A DNA stretch of 64,000 nucleotides from Fibrobacter sp. UWT2 (lineage in GTDB: Bacteria > Fibrobacterota > Fibrobacteria > Fibrobacterales > Fibrobacteraceae), in contig NZ_FRBF01000001.1 in assembly GCF_900142545.1 (NCBI RefSeq), positions 1 through 64,000 of the forward strand, in the 5' to 3' direction. The notes beneath the pieces were generated by a model. The model had not been told where the DNA came from, did no database searches, and saw only the letters and a program-made list of their open reading frames with translations. Below, one piece after another: positions 8,804 to 17,755 of this stretch. The translations under genes and the position numbers were made by a program. Within the stretch, counting starts at the first letter, position 1. The number at the start of each line of letters is the position of its first letter.

Positions 8804-10699
8804 TTAGACCTTGTATGGCTTAGTTTGCGTAAGAATTTCGCCGCTCTTCAGCTTGACCGTGATTTTGACGATGGTTGTTCCGCGTTTTAGTTCAATCTGC
8901 TGGTCGATTCTGTTAGAAAGCATATCCGAACCGCGGATAATAATAGTCTTGCCCAGATAGGCAATCTTGATTTCCCTGATATAGTCCGGATCGTTCTGCG
9001 GAAGACCCGCAATAGTGAAACTCAGCTGTCTGTGAATCTTGCTGTTGACGCCTTTGGGCGGCGGGGGCGGCACGGGCACGTGTTCCAGACCATCGCCACC
9101 GTCAATGACAATCTTTGCGTTCCTGATGGGCGGGTAGCATTCAAGTTTCTTGTTGATTTCGACATGGTTGCCAGCCAAGTCCTCTACGTGGAAGGTGTAG
9201 TTGTGGGTTCCACGGGAGAGCTTGTCGTTAAACTGGCGGTCGCTATCGATGTAGACGTTCTTTTGGGGCTGCCCATCAACAGAAAGGGTGTAAATGGCCC
9301 TGTCCCCAGTGGTTTGACCAAGTTCCAACCATACCTTGCACTTGTTGGCGGTCATGGCCAAGGTCGGCGGCAACAGATTGACTGTCTTGCAACTCTTGTT
9401 CACCTTGAGAGGAACCGTTGCCGATTGGTCGCCGTTTTCGGATTCATAGTTTATGACGATTGCATTCTCGTTCCAGTTGCCGGCCTTGTCGGATACAGAA
9501 ATGGAATGGGAGAATTTTCCGTTTGCGCTCAGGGGTACCAGGTTATTCGAAGTGTATTTGCCGAGCTTGACGGTGAGGGTGGCGTTACTGTCCGAAGGAT
9601 CGAATACGCCTTCAATGGTTGCCATGGCGGGGTCGCAGACTTCGACGGGCGTATTTGAGGTGATTGTCAGGGGAACAGGTCTGCTCGATTCATCTCCTTC
9701 TTGGTTGCCTGCGTAATAGGTTGTCACCAAGCCGCACTGAATGGTGTTGGTGGAATCATTGCCGTAGAAACAGGTTAACGGGAATTTCTTGGGACCGACC
9801 GTGCTGGCCGCCCACTTGACTACCAACTGGATTTCGCTACCGTCAGAAAGAACTGGTTCGTCAAAGATACGGATATGGGTGCCTTCGGTACAGGTGGCGA
9901 CAATGGTCTGTTCTGCGGAATGAACCACATCGGGGAGGGGAGTGACATTACACTGAATTTTGGCCTTCAGGGCGTTCTGCTTTTCGGAAATCTTCTTGTC
10001 TGCTTCTTCGGTAGCCTTGCGGATAGCGTCTGCCGATAAGGTGGTGTCTGTCAAAACGGAATCGATGGCCTTGAAAAGATCCTGATTACCCGAAGATTTC
10101 AGGTCCATCACGAGGAAATCCTTTTTGCAGTAAATAATAGTCTGGCCACCCGAGATGGAACGGGTTGCTTGTTCGTTGTCGTTGTCGGCAAACTCAAGGC
10201 TTCCTGTTGAGAGGGATGCCACGGAGCAACTTTTCGATGTTCCGACGAAGCCGTCAGTACCGCGGATTGCTGCGGTTGCGGTTCCAGTCTTGAATTTGAA
10301 TTTGCTCTTGCCGTTCGCCTGCTTTTGCACGTCGAACTTCATGCTTCCCCTCTTGACTTCGGTGACGAAGTTGTTTTCGCCGTCTTCAAAGGAGAGCTTG
10401 GTAATGGAAACAACGGTGTTTTCCTGAACGTTGAAGGAACTTCCGTCCGGAAGCCCGATTGTTACTTCGGATTCCTGCTGGGTGATGATGTCGTCACGTT
10501 CCTTGACACTTTTTGCTTTTTTGAGCTTATTCTTGTCGGGATCATTGCTCTTGATGACCATTTCGGAGCCACCACGGTGCACGAAAACTTCGCCTACGGC
10601 ATAGTGAACTTTACCCGTTTGCGATTTTGCGGCGAAAGACGCCCCTACAAATATGGCCAAAAGGGCGGTTTGTAGCTTAAAAAAACGTGAAAAGGACAT
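8804..10699 (-). CDS. FecR-domain secreted protein with Ig-like modules
   Basis: The protein has 631 residues. A signal peptide (about 1-23, ending ASFAA) leads to a FecR-like domain (about 28-190) with the typical DGSSFNVQENTVVSI, GSMKFDV and ATAAIRGTDGFVG blocks. A short Lys/Glu-rich helical stretch (about 225-250) follows, then several beta-rich, cysteine-containing Ig/Big-like segments and a VPVPPPPPKG hinge near 545. Classical FecR is an inner-membrane anti-sigma partner, but this protein has no transmembrane helix beyond the signal peptide, so it is more likely periplasmic or surface-exposed. It is first in a two-gene unit with the beta-barrel protein, which suggests that the two work together. 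GCGAGGC lies before the ATG. Confidence 0.8.
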   Translation of the reverse strand: MSFSRFFKLQTALLAIFVGASFAAKSQTGKVHYAVGEVFVHRGGSEMVIKSNDPDKNKLKKAKSVKERDDIITQQESEVTIGLPDGSSFNVQENTVVSITKLSFEDGENNFVTEVKRGSMKFDVQKQANGKSKFKFKTGTATAAIRGTDGFVGTSKSCSVASLSTGSLEFADNDNEQATRSISGGQTIIYCKKDFLVMDLKSSGNQDLFKAIDSVLTDTTLSADAIRKATEEADKKISEKQNALKAKIQCNVTPLPDVVHSAEQTIVATCTEGTHIRIFDEPVLSDGSEIQLVVKWAASTVGPKKFPLTCFYGNDSTNTIQCGLVTTYYAGNQEGDESSRPVPLTITSNTPVEVCDPAMATIEGVFDPSDSNATLTVKLGKYTSNNLVPLSANGKFSHSISVSDKAGNWNENAIVINYESENGDQSATVPLKVNKSCKTVNLLPPTLAMTANKCKVWLELGQTTGDRAIYTLSVDGQPQKNVYIDSDRQFNDKLSRGTHNYTFHVEDLAGNHVEINKKLECYPPIRNAKIVIDGGDGLEHVPVPPPPPKGVNSKIHRQLSFTIAGLPQNDPDYIREIKIAYLGKTIIIRGSDMLSNRIDQQIELKRGTTIVKITVKLKSGEILTQTKPYKV

Positions 10700-10753
10700 A
10701 AAGCCTCGCTTTATAGTTACATTCGTTCGTAAATATATGTATTTTTTTACAGT

Positions 10754-10777
10754 CCCGAGCAGAAATGTATACTCGGG
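10754..10777. promoter_or_regulatory. Inverted repeat in a divergent promoter region
   Basis: CCCGAG (10754-10759) and CTCGGG (10772-10777) are separated by 12 nt, between the divergent FecR gene and the 94-residue gene. There is no T-run, so it looks more like an operator or leader structure than a terminator. Confidence 0.35.
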
Positions 10778-10846
10778 GTAACAAAACTGTGACTTTTTTC
10801 AAAGTTTTTTGGAAGAAGGTCAAAACCTATAACTACAGGACTAAAT

Positions 10847-11131
10847 ATGGAAGTTGAAGAACTGACCGTTGCCTATAGCGATGAAGATACCGGTGAAGAA
10901 GTCATCAAGGAAATCGGCAAGGAAATCCTTTCGAAGGGTGCATGGCCGACCGTGATGTTCTTTTACCAGGAACGTGACCCGAAGTCCGGTGAATTTACGG
11001 AACCCAAGGTGTCGTTGCGCCGCTACCGCAAGATGGCGGGCAATTTCAAGCCCCAGGGCAAGTTCAAGATCACGGGCAAGGCTCAGGCCGAAGCTATCAT
11101 TGACGTCCTCAAGAAGTGGTATAACATTTAA
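10847..11131 (+). CDS. Small hypothetical protein upstream of ybeY
   Basis: This 94-residue, soluble, charged protein starts MEVEELTVAYSDEDTG and contains KVSLRRYRKMAGNFKPQGKF followed by a helix ending KKWYNI. No family is recognised and no catalytic motif is visible. Its TAA overlaps the ATG of ybeY by one base (TAATG), so the two are translationally coupled. In many bacteria phoH occupies the place in front of ybeY; here this small protein does. It is probably a genuine gene because of the tight coupling and normal codon use. Confidence 0.7.
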   Translation: MEVEELTVAYSDEDTGEEVIKEIGKEILSKGAWPTVMFFYQERDPKSGEFTEPKVSLRRYRKMAGNFKPQGKFKITGKAQAEAIIDVLKKWYNI

Positions 11132-11613
11132 TGCCAGACCCTGCTAGTCGAAAGAAGAAGTATAATATCGAGTTCCTTTGCGAGGGGGACATCGAGGCTT
11201 TTCCGTATAAGGACAAGTTTGAAAAGATGGCTCGCAAGCTCCTTGCCGAAGAAGGCAAGGAAAAAGACGTGAATATCGTGCTCTGCACCGACGAGTTCGT
11301 TCGTGTCATGAACCGCGACTACCGCGGTCTTGACAAGGTGACGGACGTTCTTTCCTTTGAATGGAAGAACGAACTGGGCGTTGAAATCCCCGAAGACGAA
11401 GCGATGCTCGGCGAAATCTACATCGCCCGTGAGCAGGTACGTCGCCAAGCTCCTGAATATGGCAATACCTTCTATGCCGAACTCAAGCGTGTGATCGTCC
11501 ATGGACTTTTGCACCTTTCCGGCTACGACCATATCAAGGCTGCTGACCGCAAGGTAATGCGTGCTCGTGAATGTGAGTTCCTGGGTCTGGACCCCTACAA
11601 GGAGAAAGACTGA
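11131..11613 (+). CDS. ybeY: Endoribonuclease YbeY (16S rRNA 3'-end maturation)
   Basis: The protein has 160 residues, the normal family size. The zinc-binding signature H-x3-H-x5-H is present as HGLLHLSGYDH (His124, His128, His134). It is a single-strand-specific metallo-endoribonuclease acting in rRNA maturation and ribosome quality control. The start overlaps the stop of the 94-residue gene, and the stop overlaps the ATG of the CNNM gene (TGATGG), giving a tight three-gene operon. The ybeY-corC pairing is common in bacteria. Confidence 0.96.
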   Translation: MPDPASRKKKYNIEFLCEGDIEAFPYKDKFEKMARKLLAEEGKEKDVNIVLCTDEFVRVMNRDYRGLDKVTDVLSFEWKNELGVEIPEDEAMLGEIYIAREQVRRQAPEYGNTFYAELKRVIVHGLLHLSGYDHIKAADRKVMRARECEFLGLDPYKEKD

Positions 11614-12962
11614 TGGAAAATCCTGAAAGTTGGGCCATAGCGTTCCTTATCATTTTTGTATTCGTTTCGTTCTCGTTTTCGCTGATCAAGGCGGCTTTCA
11701 GTGGCATTTACGCCAAGCGCGATGCCCGTGACCGCGAAGGTCGCGAAGAGGTGGTTGCCTCGTTGGTGGAACTGCCGGGCTTTAACGAAACGATTTCGAT
11801 CGGCCGCATCTTTTGTAACGTGGGTGCGGGCGTTTTGGGCTTTTATCTGTTCCAGATGATTCCTTGGAACTGGGTGCAAGATTACTGGTTCCTGGCTTTT
11901 GCCGCTTATCTGGTGGTCGCATGCATCGGCATTTACACCATTACAGTGTTCTTGGCGAACCTGCTCGGAAACTTGAAGCCGGACACTTTTGCTGTGGTGC
12001 TGATTCCGCTGTTCAAGTTCATTCGCCTCCCGTTTGCACTGCCGGCAAAGATTTGTCACTTGCTGTTCGTCAAGATTCTGAAGGGCTTGGGCTACGACTC
12101 CAAGCTCAGCTTCTTGCCTGAAGAACGCCGCGACGCCGTGCAGGCGCAGGCCGACCTTTCGGACGAGGCGGATCCTGACGCCGAAGGCCTGGAACAAGAA
12201 GAACGCCAGATGATTTTGAATATCTTCGATTTCGTGGAAACTCCGGTGCGTGAAATCATGACGCCTCGTGTGGATATGTGCGCGGTCGAAGTCGGCACTC
12301 CGCTCGAAGAACTGGTAAAGGTGTTGAATACGGAACGTCATTCCCGTTTGCCGGTGTACAAGGAAACCGTCGATAACATCGTGGGTATCCTTTCGAATCG
12401 CGACTTTTTGGAATGGTACACCGAACACCGTGACGAACCGTTTGATATCATGAAGCTCGTGATGCCGCCGGTATTCGTGCCTTACCACAAGAAGATTGAC
12501 GACATGCTCACCGAACTGCGCAAGACGGGTAACCAGCTCGCTATCGTGGTCGATGAATATGGCGGAACCGCAGGTCTTGTTACGCTCGAAGACATTCTCG
12601 AAGAAATCGTGGGCGAAATCAAGGACGAAGATGACGTGGACGAAGATGAAGACGTGCAGCGCCTCAAGGACGGTCGTTTCATTCTCGACCCGATCATGAC
12701 GCTTTCCGATTTGGAATACAAGCTTGGCGTGGAACTTGAAGCCCCCGAAAATTCCCATGTGGAAACGCTTTCGGGCCTGATTCAGGCTACGCTCGGCATT
12801 ATTCCGTCTCCTGGTGCCGAAGTCACCATCAAGGGCTACACCTTCCGCGTGCTCAAAATGGATGGCACCCGTATGGAAAAGGTGCTCATGATTCAGCCCG
12901 GCAAGGGCAAGACCAAGAACATCAAGGCCGTGCCGCGTACACAGGCTTTTAAGGTGGTGTAA
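11613..12962 (+). CDS. CNNM/HlyC-CorC family transmembrane protein with CBS pair
   Basis: The protein has 449 residues. The N-terminal part holds hydrophobic helices (about 8-30, 70-95, 96-118, 120-150) of a CNNM-type domain. Two CBS domains follow (about 210-330, starting [17 protein letters not shown] and including [22 protein letters not shown]), and then a CorC_HlyC domain (about 345-435). Family members act in magnesium/cobalt homeostasis or as Na+/Mg2+ exchangers; 'hemolysin' is an old label. It is last in the operon with ybeY. A bidirectional terminator follows. Confidence 0.9.
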   Translation: MENPESWAIAFLIIFVFVSFSFSLIKAAFSGIYAKRDARDREGREEVVASLVELPGFNETISIGRIFCNVGAGVLGFYLFQMIPWNWVQDYWFLAFAAYLVVACIGIYTITVFLANLLGNLKPDTFAVVLIPLFKFIRLPFALPAKICHLLFVKILKGLGYDSKLSFLPEERRDAVQAQADLSDEADPDAEGLEQEERQMILNIFDFVETPVREIMTPRVDMCAVEVGTPLEELVKVLNTERHSRLPVYKETVDNIVGILSNRDFLEWYTEHRDEPFDIMKLVMPPVFVPYHKKIDDMLTELRKTGNQLAIVVDEYGGTAGLVTLEDILEEIVGEIKDEDDVDEDEDVQRLKDGRFILDPIMTLSDLEYKLGVELEAPENSHVETLSGLIQATLGIIPSPGAEVTIKGYTFRVLKMDGTRMEKVLMIQPGKGKTKNIKAVPRTQAFKVV

Positions 12963-12971
12963 CCCATTTTG

Positions 12972-12995
12972 TCATGCCGGACTTAATCCGGCATT
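12972..12995. repeat. Palindromic element (TGCCGGA/TCCGGCA)
   Basis: TGCCGGA (12975-12981) and TCCGGCA (12987-12993) flank CTTAA and are preceded by GTCA. It belongs to the same intergenic palindrome class as 136-166 and 13063-13086, and sits just before a terminator. Confidence 0.55.
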
Positions 12996-13010
12996 GGCAT
13001 CATTTATAAC

Positions 13011-13044
13011 AAAAAGGCGAACCTGTAAAGGCTCGCTTTTTTTT
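13011..13044. terminator. Bidirectional terminator between convergent genes
   Basis: The sequence AAAAAGGCGAACC...GGCTCGCTTTTTTTT forms a stem with an A-run on the left and a T-run on the right. It serves the CNNM gene (plus) and the topoisomerase gene (minus). Confidence 0.75.
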
Positions 13045-13062
13045 GCTTAAGTAGAAAAGCTG

Positions 13063-13087
13063 ATTCCCGCCTGCGCGGGAATGACAA
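13063..13087. repeat. Palindromic element (ATTCCCGC/GCGGGAAT)
   Basis: ATTCCCGC (13063-13070) and GCGGGAAT (13075-13082) flank CTGC and are followed by GACAAG. It lies right after the stop codon of the minus-strand topoisomerase gene. Near-identical 'TCATTCCCGCGCAGGCGGGAAT' palindromes are known between genes in many bacteria. Confidence 0.6.
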
Positions 13088-13096
13088 GTTGTAGGG

Positions 13097-14941
13097 CTAC
13101 AGCTCTTCCACGGCTTCGGCGCGGAGGTTCTGCACGATGTGGTCCTGACGCTGCGGCGTGTTGTTGCCCATATAGTAGGCGAGCATCTTGCCGAACGAGG
13201 CATCGGGCGGAAGCACCACCGTTTCAAGGCGCATGTCTTCGCCGATGAACTGGCCGAATTCTTCCGGAGAAATTTCGCCTAGACCTTTGAATCGAGTGAT
13301 TTCGAGACCGGTCTTGCCGATTTCCTTGGCAGCTCTGTCGCGTTCCGTTTCGTCGTAGCAGTACTTGGTCACCTGCTTGTTACGCACGCGGAAAAGCGGC
13401 GTCTGCAGAATGAACAGGTGTTTCTGTTCCACGAGTTCGGGGAAGAACTGCAAGAAGAAGGTCATCAGGAGCAGACGAATGTGCATACCGTCCACATCGG
13501 CATCGGTCGCGATAATCACCTTGTCGTAGCGGAGGTTCTCGAGACCGTTTTCGATATCGAGAGCGTGCTGCAGCAGGTTGAATTCTTCGTTTTCGTACAC
13601 CACCTTCTTGGTCATGCCAAAGCTGTTGAGCGGTTTACCGCGCAAGCTGAACACGGCCTGCGTCTGCACGTTACGAGCCTTGGTAATGGAACCCGAAGCA
13701 GAGTCACCTTCGGTAATGAAGATCATGGTTTCGCGGTTGAGCGCGTTCTTTGCATCGGTCAGATGAATCTTGCAGTCGCGGAGCTTGCGGTTGTGCAGGT
13801 TCGCCTTTTTCGCGCGGTCGTTCGCGAGCTTCTTGATGCCCGCGATTTCCTTGCGCTCGCGTTCGTTCTGCGTAATGCGGTTTAAAAGTGCCTTTTCAGT
13901 TTCCGGATTCTTGTGCAGGTAGTTGTCGAGCTGCGAGGCCACGTAGTCTACAATCCAGGTACGCAGCTGGGCGCCACCCGGAGCAACTGTCGTCGAGCCG
14001 AGCTTGGTCTTGGTCTGCGATTCGAAAACCGGTTCCTGAATGCGTACGGAGATGGCGCCGATAATGCAGTTACGTACGTCGGCCGGGTCCAAGTCCTTCT
14101 TGAAGTGGTCTCGGGCACCCTTCACAATACCTTCGCGGAAGGCCTGCTGGTGCGTACCGCCCTGCGTGGTATGCTGACCGTTCACAAAGCTGTAGTAGTG
14201 TTCGCCGTACTGGTTGCCGTGTGTAAAGGCGACTTCGATGTCGTTTGCCTTAAAATGGGCCACCGGGTAGCGGATAGAATCGTCCACGTGGTTCTGCAAC
14301 AGGTCCAGAAGGCCGTTCGGGCTGTTGTAGGTCTTGCCGTTCATCACCAGCGAAAGGCCGTTGTTCAGGTAGGCGTAGTTCCATACCTTTTCTTCCATAT
14401 AGCCCGGCAAGAAACGGAAATTCTTGAAAATGCTGGCATCCGGTTCGAAATAGATTTCGGTACCGTTCTTTTCTGTCGTATTCTTTTCGCGTTCTTCGCG
14501 GACAAGCTTGCCCTTGCTGAATTCGGCTTCCTTGACGCGGCCGTCGCGGAAACTCCTGACGATAAACTTGGTCGAAAGTGCGTTCACCGCCTTGGTACCC
14601 ACACCGTTCAAGCCCACAGACTTCTGGAAGGCTTCGGAGTCGTACTTACCACCGGTGTTAATCTTCGATACGCAGTCAATGACCTTGCCCAGCGGAATGC
14701 CGCGGCCATAGTCACGTACGCGGGCGCTGTGGTCTTCGATGTCAATGATAATCTGCTTGCCGGCACCCATCACGAATTCGTCGATGGAGTTGTCGATAAT
14801 TTCCTTGACCAGCACGTAAATGCCGTCGTCGGGGCTGTTGCCGTCGCCGAGCTTGCCGATGTACATACCCGGACGTTCGCGGATATGTTCGTTCCATTCC
14901 AGTGTTCTAATGCTGTCTTCGGTATACTTTGCTGCTGCCAT
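13097..14941 (-). CDS. parE: Type IIA DNA topoisomerase B subunit (ParE-like)
   Basis: The protein has 614 residues. The GHKL ATPase domain has [10 protein letters not shown] (48-56), DYGRGIP (77-83) and [14 protein letters not shown] (110-123). The TOPRIM domain has EGDSASG (411-417) and DADVDG (480-485). With the A subunit it passes one DNA duplex through another using ATP. The short length (no insert in TOPRIM) and the [16 protein letters not shown] opening resemble topoisomerase IV B subunits of the Bacteroidetes type more than GyrB. No A-subunit gene is adjacent. GyrB remains a possible alternative. Confidence 0.85.
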   Translation of the reverse strand: MAAAKYTEDSIRTLEWNEHIRERPGMYIGKLGDGNSPDDGIYVLVKEIIDNSIDEFVMGAGKQIIIDIEDHSARVRDYGRGIPLGKVIDCVSKINTGGKYDSEAFQKSVGLNGVGTKAVNALSTKFIVRSFRDGRVKEAEFSKGKLVREEREKNTTEKNGTEIYFEPDASIFKNFRFLPGYMEEKVWNYAYLNNGLSLVMNGKTYNSPNGLLDLLQNHVDDSIRYPVAHFKANDIEVAFTHGNQYGEHYYSFVNGQHTTQGGTHQQAFREGIVKGARDHFKKDLDPADVRNCIIGAISVRIQEPVFESQTKTKLGSTTVAPGGAQLRTWIVDYVASQLDNYLHKNPETEKALLNRITQNERERKEIAGIKKLANDRAKKANLHNRKLRDCKIHLTDAKNALNRETMIFITEGDSASGSITKARNVQTQAVFSLRGKPLNSFGMTKKVVYENEEFNLLQHALDIENGLENLRYDKVIIATDADVDGMHIRLLLMTFFLQFFPELVEQKHLFILQTPLFRVRNKQVTKYCYDETERDRAAKEIGKTGLEITRFKGLGEISPEEFGQFIGEDMRLETVVLPPDASFGKMLAYYMGNNTPQRQDHIVQNLRAEAVEEL

Positions 14942-14993
14942 AGTAATTAGAAACTCTCGTTAAAATTTAAGTCGGTACAAAGATAAACAATTT

Positions 14994-15015
14994 TTTTGAC
15001 AGCTGAGTGTCAAAA
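14994..15015. promoter_or_regulatory. Perfect inverted repeat TTTTGACA-N6-TGTCAAAA
   Basis: Arms at 14994-15001 and 15008-15015 are perfect 8-bp mirror images in the 196-nt divergent region between the topoisomerase gene and psd. Each arm contains a TTGACA-type -35 sequence facing outward. It may be an operator or a back-to-back promoter pair. The remainder of 14942-15137 shows no gene. Confidence 0.45.
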
Positions 15016-15137
15016 TCGTTCCAGACACAATATACAAAAAATACAACTAGTGTGCAAGTGTGCAGTTTGTTTGCTATTAATAATGAATCAGGGGCGGTCA
15101 ATGACCAACAAGTTGGATTTTTCTACTTTTAGCCCGT

Positions 15138-15989
15138 ATGAATACTGCTTTTTATGTCTTTATGAAGTTGTTGCCGAAGAATGCCGCTAGCCGTGCCTTC
15201 GGTGCTTTGACTCGCCTCAAGTTGCCTGTGATTTCGAAGGCAATGCGTAATGCTTTTGCGAGTTACTACAAGCTGAATATGGAAGAATCGGAATTCCCGA
15301 TTGATCATTACGCCAACATTGGCGAACTTTTTATCCGTAGGCTCAAGCCGGGTATGCGCCCGATTGCTGATTCCGAAATTGTGTCGCCGGTGGATGGCGT
15401 GCTTTCGCAGACGGCAACTTTTGACGATAAGCAGGAATTGATTCAGGCGAAGGGCAAGACTTATACGCTCAAGGACCTGCTCCGCGACGAAGAAATGGCT
15501 GCCCGCTTTGAAGGTGGCGCCTTCGCGACGATTTACCTTGCTCCGTTCAACTACCACCGCATTCATAGCCCCGTGAAGGGCGAAGTGGTGGGCGCAAGCT
15601 ACTGCCCGGGTACACTCTGGCCGGTGAATGTCGGCAGCGTGGAACGCGTGGAAGGCCTGTTCTGCATCAACGAACGCCTCACGAGCCATATCCGCTTGGA
15701 CGATGGTTCTGAAATGCTGGTGGTCAAGGTCGGTGCCACGAACGTGGGCCGCATCGGTGTCGCCTACACGGACGAACTCTTGGTGAATGCGGGCAAGCTT
15801 CCGCGCAACTGCAAGCGCTACGACTGGAAACCCGCTCAGAAAATCACCGTGGAAAAGGGTGGCGAACTTGGCCGCTTCGAAATGGGCAGCACCGTGATCC
15901 TCGTGGTCGACAAGAAAATCCGCGAAAGGAATCCGGGACTCTTCCAGAGCCGCGTAGGAACTGCCGTGAAGGTGGGCGAGGCCCTCTAA
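15138..15989 (+). CDS. psd: Phosphatidylserine decarboxylase proenzyme
   Basis: The protein has 283 residues. The GST self-cleavage site lies at 250-252 (EMGSTVIL); Ser251 becomes the pyruvoyl group. The SPVDG aspartate (Asp86) and the FNYHRIHSP histidines (His140, His143) are the expected processing and decarboxylation residues. The enzyme converts phosphatidylserine to phosphatidylethanolamine at the inner membrane. A TACTTT box ends 8 nt before the ATG with no Shine-Dalgarno sequence, so the message may be nearly leaderless. pssA is not adjacent. Confidence 0.93.
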   Translation: MNTAFYVFMKLLPKNAASRAFGALTRLKLPVISKAMRNAFASYYKLNMEESEFPIDHYANIGELFIRRLKPGMRPIADSEIVSPVDGVLSQTATFDDKQELIQAKGKTYTLKDLLRDEEMAARFEGGAFATIYLAPFNYHRIHSPVKGEVVGASYCPGTLWPVNVGSVERVEGLFCINERLTSHIRLDDGSEMLVVKVGATNVGRIGVAYTDELLVNAGKLPRNCKRYDWKPAQKITVEKGGELGRFEMGSTVILVVDKKIRERNPGLFQSRVGTAVKVGEAL

Positions 15990-16006
15990 TATTTTAGGTT
16001 TTGCCG

Positions 16007-16873
16007 ATGGTTTCGGTCAAGCGATTTATTCACGATGAGCCCGCGTTGTTCAAGGCGACGGCGGAATTCGTGCGGTTGTTTGCTCGAATTGATGACCCGG
16101 TCCTTACGGTCGCAAAGCAAGAAAAGGGTGCGAACGAACGCATCGCCTGGACGCTTTTAGGAACGGCGCTTTTTCAAGATGTCAGCTTCCCGGAATTTGT
16201 GACGCTTTTGCAGGCGCTGAACGAAAAGTTCCCTGGCGAAAAACTCTGGACGCTGCCGGTGCCGAAGGCGCAGGATATTGAAGCTTGCGTAGAATCTGCA
16301 TTCGGTTGCCGCACCTGGTCCATGTTCGAAAATGTGGCGGGAATTTTCTGGAGTGTCGGTCTGTTTGTTCGCCGGCATGGAAATTTGCAGGAATGGCTCT
16401 GGTCCCGCACGCCCGAAGAAATCTGGCGCGATTTAGGCGAGATTTACTTTATGGGCAAGGGAAACCCGCGCCCGAAAGTTTGCGCCGCGATTTACCGCTT
16501 GCTCGCGCCCGCTCCGGTGGGGCTTTCGCTCGACTGTGCGCCTTCGCCTAAATGGCCGCCCTTGCCGCTGACCATGGGCGCTCGCCGCTACCTCTCGATT
16601 CTAGGGCCTGCAAGCGACGGCTTTGCGGACTTGGAGCCCGCTCAAAAGCAAAAGCTTGCGACGGACATGTATGTGGCACTTGTACAGCATTTGATGGAAC
16701 AGTCCGATAATGTCGAGGTGAAAAAGTCGAAGGTTGACGCCTTGACCGCCTACGTGGCCGCACATAGCCTGCAGTTCTACTTGGAAGACGGAACTGACGG
16801 CTTTATTTGCCGACTTTCTACCGACCGTTGCCGCAAATGCCCCCTGCGGGAATATTGCAGCTACGCGGAATGA
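16007..16873 (+). CDS. Divergent endonuclease III-like (HhH-GPD superfamily?) Fe-S protein
   Basis: The protein has 288 residues from the ATG at 16007 (a TTG at 16001 is the alternative). The C-terminus carries Cys268-x6-Cys275-x2-Cys278-x5-Cys284, exactly the 4Fe-4S loop spacing of endonuclease III/MutY. Upstream, ERIAWTLLGTALFQDVSF resembles the family's first helices. MGKGNPRPKVCAAIY may replace the helix-hairpin-helix (LPGVGRKTA), with Lys157 where the catalytic lysine would be. GLSLDCA (Asp176) may match the catalytic 'VDTH' aspartate. These placements are inference, since overall similarity is weak. It could be a base-excision glycosylase with unusual specificity or a non-catalytic relative. 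It lies 17 nt after psd. Confidence 0.55.
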   Translation: MVSVKRFIHDEPALFKATAEFVRLFARIDDPVLTVAKQEKGANERIAWTLLGTALFQDVSFPEFVTLLQALNEKFPGEKLWTLPVPKAQDIEACVESAFGCRTWSMFENVAGIFWSVGLFVRRHGNLQEWLWSRTPEEIWRDLGEIYFMGKGNPRPKVCAAIYRLLAPAPVGLSLDCAPSPKWPPLPLTMGARRYLSILGPASDGFADLEPAQKQKLATDMYVALVQHLMEQSDNVEVKKSKVDALTAYVAAHSLQFYLEDGTDGFICRLSTDRCRKCPLREYCSYAE

Positions 16874-16892
16874 TTTTTACTAAATTGTGGCT

Positions 16893-17732
16893 ATGCGTTT
16901 TTCTTCTCGATTCTTTAAGATGGCTCTAGTCGCAAGTGTGGTCGCGCTTGTGGCGGGCTGCCAAAAGAAAGTGGAAAAACCGATTGATTATTCCTCGATT
17001 GCCTACAAGCGTCTGAGTCCGGCATCGTTCAAGGCCGATTCTTCGAAAAATGCCGAAATTCCTTCGCTGGAACGCCGCTACGAATACCGCTACGCCATTA
17101 TGCTCGGCGATACGCTCGGTGTGACGGTGCTTGAATTCAAAAGCGATGTGTACGCGCTGGATTATTACATGAACAGCGGACACTTCCAAGGCAGCATCCC
17201 AATTCTGAGGGGCAATTTCTTGGAACAGAGTTTCCGCGCCGACAAGCGCATCTTTATCTTTAGGCATGACAGTTACCGCCGTTACGAGCGCGCCGACCTC
17301 GAAGATTACGTGCGCAAGTTCCCGGGCTACCATGGCGGATTCCCACAGGCGTTCTTGAGCTTGCCTTTTGAACACCGCGAACAGGGGCGCGCCTCGATCG
17401 AAACCCGATTCTTCTTGGGCGTCAAGGCGAGCTTCCCGGTGCTGGTGCAAAGCTACCGCGACGGTAACTTGCGCTGGAATGTGGCCCGCAGCTGGGACCA
17501 GGTAGAATCGGATGCGTTTGAAAAGTGGGTGTCGGGCCTTAAGCAGGTGACTCCGAACGAAATTGTTCCCGCAAATGACTGCGTTTACTTTGAAGCGGGC
17601 GAAGGCTCTTACGGAATCGCAAGTCGTTTGTCTGGTGGGCGAGTCGCTGTTGTCTGGGGCTATATGTCTTGGCCGGACTTGGAACGCACGTTCTTTACCG
17701 CCAGCGACCGCATTTTTGAGGCGCGTTTTTAA
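16893..17732 (+). CDS. Predicted lipoprotein of unknown function
   Basis: The protein has 279 residues from the ATG at 16893. A GTG 6 nt upstream is less likely because it directly abuts the TAAATT box (16881-16886) that would start a leaderless message at the ATG. The signal peptide has a basic start, a hydrophobic core (MALVASVVALV) and lipobox VAGC, so the mature protein begins Cys-Gln-Lys-Lys. The mature part is alpha/beta with many Tyr/Arg residues and no recognised domain; it recalls none of the well-known envelope families. It sits between the Fe-S protein and gerW on the same strand. Confidence 0.75.
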   Translation: MRFSSRFFKMALVASVVALVAGCQKKVEKPIDYSSIAYKRLSPASFKADSSKNAEIPSLERRYEYRYAIMLGDTLGVTVLEFKSDVYALDYYMNSGHFQGSIPILRGNFLEQSFRADKRIFIFRHDSYRRYERADLEDYVRKFPGYHGGFPQAFLSLPFEHREQGRASIETRFFLGVKASFPVLVQSYRDGNLRWNVARSWDQVESDAFEKWVSGLKQVTPNEIVPANDCVYFEAGEGSYGIASRLSGGRVAVVWGYMSWPDLERTFFTASDRIFEARF

Positions 17733-17743
17733 CTTTTATTTGT

Positions 17744-17749
17744 TATATT
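17744..17749 (+). promoter_or_regulatory. TATATT -10 box, leaderless-type promoter
   Basis: TATATT ends 6 nt before the ATG of the GerW/YtfJ gene, with no Shine-Dalgarno sequence. Transcription starting 6-7 nt downstream of the box would begin at the start codon. It is the clearest case of a pattern also seen at 16881, 24845, 59221 and 63402. Confidence 0.55.
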
Positions 17750-17755
17750 AAAGAC

